Part shown: piece after piece, positions 12,307 to 12,406 of the stretch
How positions within the stretch are numbered: position 1 is the stretch's first letter
Layout: the number at the start of each line of letters is the position of its first letter
NCBI GenBank assembly: GCA_964402905.1
Contig: CAYODU010000020.1
Coordinates: 1-12,406, forward strand
Source of the DNA: JABIDZ01 sp964402905
GTDB lineage: Archaea; Iainarchaeota; Iainarchaeia; Iainarchaeales; JAAZKV01
Direction of reading: 5' to 3'
Length of the DNA: 12,406 nucleotides
Position numbers and translations under genes: made by a program
Notes under the pieces: model-generated
Seen by the model: only the letters and a program-made list of their open reading frames with translations
What the model was told of the DNA's origin: nothing
Databases searched by the model: none

Positions 12307-12406
12307 ATGAAAAAGTCAGGAATGAATACTATGCAACGAACTGCGCAAGGTACGATTGAGTATTTGGTTATTATTGCTGTTATTGTTGTTATTGGTTTAG
12401 TGGTTG
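12307..12406 (+). CDS. class III signal-peptide protein (archaeal pilin-like), truncated by the window end
   Basis: Only 33 codons are present. A short basic N-terminus (MKKSGMNTMQRTA) leads into QGTIEYLVIIAVIVVIGLVV. This is the class III signal-peptide pattern of archaeal type IV pilin-like proteins: a Q-G-x-I-E-Y-like junction, with Glu five residues after the probable cleavage point, followed by a continuous hydrophobic helix. Cleavage by a prepilin peptidase of the EppA/FlaK type is expected just before Q14 (family knowledge). The mature helix would form the filament core or anchor. The remaining protein, its length and its function lie beyond the window. The ATG at 12307 is preferred because a TATA box lies 27 nt upstream. 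Confidence 0.82.
   Translation, partial: MKKSGMNTMQRTAQGTIEYLVIIAVIVVIGLVV

Overview
The window looks like a piece of an AT-rich archaeal chromosome from a small-genome lineage. The archaeal evidence is: a tRNA-Gln gene interrupted by an intron after position 37; an Ogg2-type 8-oxoguanine glycosylase; a geranylgeranyl-reductase-family flavoprotein of the kind that saturates archaeal lipids; a short archaeal-style TruD; a class III (type IV pilin-like) signal peptide; and TATA-like boxes about 26-32 nt upstream of many start codons, which implies mostly leaderless mRNAs. Genes are short and packed, with 4-5 nt between the two convergent pairs. A DPANN-type archaeon (for example Diapherotrites or a relative) is my guess; the sequence does not prove the phylum.

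Layout. 1-3451 (+): adenine phosphoribosyltransferase, an RmlB-like sugar-nucleotide 4,6-dehydratase, methylthioadenosine phosphorylase and the tRNA pseudouridine synthase TruD. 3456-4557 (-): a COG2426-type four-helix membrane protein and the RNA 2',3'-cyclic phosphodiesterase ThpR. 4631-7336 (+): a 901-residue surface protein with a signal peptide, about six Ig/FN3-like domains and a C-terminal membrane anchor. 7433-8575 (+): geranylgeranyl-reductase-family enzyme. 8581-8868 (-): a three-helix membrane protein of unknown function. 9115-9816 (+): cis-prenyltransferase. 9891-10128: a truncated tRNA-Gln-like copy followed by the intact intron-containing tRNA-Gln(CUG). 10230-11487 (+): a ferritin-like diiron protein and Ogg2. 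11488-11660: a spacer carrying an exact 33-bp copy of the ogg 3' end. 11661-12275 (+): a small coiled-coil protein and a DUF192 protein. 12307 to the window end (+): the start of a class III signal-peptide protein, cut by the window edge.

How the genes fit together. MTAP releases adenine from methylthioadenosine and APRT turns adenine into AMP, so these two form a salvage pair. The cis-prenyltransferase (polyprenyl/dolichyl carrier), the RmlB-like enzyme (nucleotide sugars) and the sequon-rich surface protein would suit an N-glycosylated envelope, but that link is inference. The diiron protein and Ogg2 are neighbours that both plausibly deal with oxidative damage. TruD, ThpR and tRNA-Gln belong to RNA metabolism.

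I see no defence island, insertion sequence, CRISPR array or prophage. The least explained signals are the tandem, intron-bearing partial copy of tRNA-Gln, the duplicated 3' end of ogg, and two mutually exclusive inverted repeats between the surface-protein gene and the reductase gene.
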